Below are positions 61,563 through 64,000 of a stretch of DNA of 64,000 nucleotides, in pieces (position 1 is the first letter of the stretch; each line of letters begins with the position of its first letter). The notes under the pieces are model-generated. The model searched no databases. It saw only the letters and a list, made by a program, of their open reading frames with translations, and was not told the origin of the DNA. This DNA is from Achatina immaculata. Its lineage: Eukaryota > Mollusca > Gastropoda > Stylommatophora > Achatinidae. The position numbers were made by a program, and so were the translations under genes. The stretch covers positions 31,726,530-31,790,529 of the forward strand of contig CM019718.1 of the NCBI GenBank assembly GCA_009760885.1, in the 5' to 3' direction.

Positions 61563-64000
61563 TCTTATATCTTATCTTATATCCTTCCCGTGCCGTTAGA
61601 CGTCACATAGGGCTCGCAAAGTAGTTCGCCAATTTTTCCTGTCTTCGGCGAGTCTTTCAACCTCAACAAAGGATTTTATGCCTGTTAACTTGGCCTCTCT
61701 TAATAATGTCCTCTTCAGAGTTTCACGCGGTCTGCCCCTTTTTCTTCGGCCTGTTGTGTTCCACTTGATAGCTTGTTTTGGGATTCTCTGATCATTTCTT
61801 CTCATCAAGTGACCAACATATGTCCATCTCCTTTTCCTGATCACCCGTGAGACTGGTTGTTGTTCAGTCATCTGTCTTATCTCTGCATTGTTCTTGAATT
61901 CATTCCACTTGATGCCGAGTATTTTCCTTAGGCATTTGTTTTCAAAAGAGTCTAATTTCTTTTCTATTTCTTTAGTTGTTTTCCAGCTTTCGCATGCATA
62001 AATGAGGGTGGATATTACATTTGAATTGAATAGTCTTAACTTGGTTTTTGTGCTTATAACTTTTGAATTCCATATGTTCTCAAGATTCTTGAAGATTGAT
62101 GCTGCTTTTGAAATTCTGATCCTAACTTCCTTTCTAGTGTCACCATCCTGGTCTATGTAGCTGCCAAGGTATGCAAATTGATTGACTTCTTCAATATCTG
62201 TCCCTTCTATGTGTATTTTTCCATTTTGATTGATGGTAATTTTCATTATTTTTGTTTTGTCCTTGTTAATTTCAAGTCCTATTTTGCTAGCCAGTGAAGA
62301 TAGGCTATCTGTTTTTTCTTGCATGGAATTCACATTATTACTGATAAGAGTTATGTCATCAGCAAAATCAAGATCTTCTAGTTGGGTCCCATGTACCCAG
62401 TCAATACCTGTGTTACCTGTGCAGCATTTTGTCATTATGAAGTCTATTGTAATCCCAAAAAGTAAAGGAGACAGTATACATCCTTGTTTCACGCCTGTTT
62501 CAATCTGGAACCATTCACTCATCCCTTCTTCTGTCTTGACTGCACAACCATATCCATTGTATAAGTCCTTAATGATGTTGACAATTTTAGATGGTATTCC
62601 ATATAGCCATAAAATTCTCCATAATGAATCTCTGTGTATGCTATCAAATGCCTTCTTAAAATCTATGAAATTCAGTATTAATGGTTTCTGCTTTTCAATA
62701 TGTTCTTCAAGTATTATTCTGAGAGTAAAGATCTGGTCGAGACAGCTTCTCCCTTTTCGAAATCCTGCTTGTTCTTCTCTCATTGCAGTATCCACTATAT
62801 CTTTGAGTCTATTCAAAATGACCTTGCAAAATACTTTTGACACAACTGATATTAAGGTTACTCCTCTCCAGTTGTTACAGTCACTAAGGTTGCCCTTTTT
62901 TGGTATTTTAACAATGATTCCCTTCTTCCAATTAGAAGGGACCTTTTCTTCTTTCCAAATCTTGGAAATCAGGATTAATGGTTTCTGCTTTTCAATATGT
63001 TCTTCAAGTATTATTCTTAGAGTAAAGATCTGGTCAAGACAGCTTCTCCCTTTTCAAAATCCTGCCTGTTCATCTCTCATTGCAGTATCCATTAAATCCT
63101 TAATTCTGTTCAGAATCACTTTACAAAACACCTTTGACACAACTGATAGTAAAGTTACACCCCTCCAGTTATTGCAGTCACTAAGGATGCCTTTTTGGTG
63201 TATTTTAACAATGATTCCCTTTTTCCATTTAGAAGGGACTTTTTCTTCATTCCAAATTTGATTAAACATTATTTGTAGTTGGCTCATGTTGTCACTGTTA
63301 ATAGCTTTTAACATTTCAAATGTTATTTCATCTTCACCTGCAGCTTTGTTGTTAGCCATTAGATTCACTGCTGTTTCAATTTCATTCAGTGTAATTTCAT
63401 CTAAGTTGACATTTAGTTGTGGGACTGGTAAATCAATTTCAGGATTTATACTAATTCATTTGGGCATGGTCAATTAAGTGTTTCTTGGAAGTGTTTGGCC
63501 CATCTTTGCTTTTGGTCTTTATCTGATGTTAATAGGTTGCCTGTTTTGCTAAAGACTGGTCTTTTTCTGGAGATAATAGCACCTGCTAGCTTCTTCTGTA
63601 TGTTATATAGAGTTTTGCTGTCTCCTGTTTTTGTTGCATTTTCTGCTTCTTTTGCCATATTGTCCATATATTCTCTTTTGTCTCTTCTAGCTGAACGTTT
63701 TTTTATTGTCTAATTCTTTGTATGTTGCTTTTGCCAAAACTTTTCCAAGATATGTCTTTACATTCAACAGGGCTAATTTGGCTGCTCTTCTATGTATTTC
63801 CATGTGTTATCTGATATCCATGCTTTTCTACTTGTTGATTGCAGTCCAGCACTTGCTTTTGCTGCTGTGATTATGTCTGTGCTGTAAGAATTCCATAATT
63901 CATCTATATCTATCTCATCTACCTCTTTGAGTGCTGCAAAATGTTTGGTAAGTTCTAGATTGAAATCACTGTTGGTATTTTCTTCTTGTAGGTTATGACT
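61563..64000 (-). mobile_element. LINE family B, copy 3, running off the window
   Basis: On the minus strand the 3' end is CACGGGAAGGATATAAGATA followed by further GATATAA-type repeats, shared with copy 1. Upstream come the post-RT tail, the RT domain, a duplicated RT segment and the pre-RT region (KTLYNIQKKLAGAIISRK, RWAKHFQETLN at about 63480-63620). The endonuclease would lie beyond 64000. It is probably the longest copy of this family here. Confidence 0.9.
61596..63368 (-). pseudogene. LINE reverse transcriptase with internal 99-codon duplication
   Basis: The open 415-codon part (61596-62843) has FIDFKKAFDSIHRDSLW, GVKQGCILSPLLFGITIDF, LEDLDFADDITLISN (FADD box), [30 protein letters not shown] and [13 protein letters not shown]. 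Its frame continues upstream past 62843 without a Met, through NWKKGIIVKIPKKGNLSDC to EEHIEKQKPLIL. There the segment repeats: WKKGIIVKIHQKGILSDC, EQAGF, a stop where Arg is expected, KGRSCLDQ. The repeat spacing is 297 bp (62677 and 62974), so the frame is kept. Catalytic motifs are intact; the duplication and the stop probably inactivate it. Confidence 0.88.

Noticed and set aside
62230..63261. 343-codon plus-strand ORF
   Set aside because: Antisense of LINE family B reverse transcriptase; its length follows from the coding strand composition.

Overview
This window is animal nuclear DNA, most likely from a lophotrochozoan and plausibly a mollusc. That placement is an inference from gene style and repeat content and was not tested. 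The only host gene I recognise is on the plus strand: nine internal exons of a phosphoinositide-specific phospholipase C of the beta class. They lie between 17478 and 60886, have canonical AG/GT borders, and join in frame into 366 codons. These run from the second half of the N-terminal PH domain, through the EF-hand region, into the catalytic X box. The gene continues beyond both ends of what is seen. Everything between the exons is intron, including one intron of about 21 kb and one of about 14 kb.

Layout. 1-17477: upstream flank or first intron(s), with a GC-richer composite repeat block (2300-3405), LINE remnants, a structurally complete 3.2-kb LINE with an intact 992-codon ORF (4496-7691), a 54-bp minisatellite with higher-order structure (8499-9869), a decayed second copy of the same LINE (12050-14868) and a 40-bp satellite (16262-17405). 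17478-18168: first two exons. 18169-39392: the large intron, holding a decayed LINE, a Helitron end, a 42-bp satellite split by a candidate solo LTR, a mariner inside a 31-bp minisatellite, a 4.1-kb hAT element inside a 22-bp minisatellite, 27-bp and 34-bp arrays, and a second mariner. 39393-42318: three exons, with a foldback element, a duplicated splice-donor segment and an inverted pair of LINE 3' ends between them. 42319-56105: an intron with 31-, 30- and 39-bp arrays and a near-identical tandem duplication of about 2.9 kb. 56106-60886: four X-box exons, with a 5'-truncated LINE and another 30-bp array. 60887-64000: two further LINE copies, the second running off the window and carrying an in-frame duplication inside its reverse transcriptase.

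How it fits together. One signalling gene is expanded by transposons and by minisatellites, the latter about 20 percent of the window by rough addition. Many insertions can be dated relative to each other because they split satellite units or carry readable target-site duplications. I saw no rRNA, convincing tRNA, CRISPR or prokaryotic-type operon. The long repetitive ORFs here are by-products of repeat units whose length is divisible by three, not genes. The least explained elements are a dispersed repeat family found with minisatellites (copies near 35820-36090, 45815-46010, 60405-60560), the repeated helicase-motif/polypyrimidine units (20345-21475), and the tandem duplication at 44946-50452.
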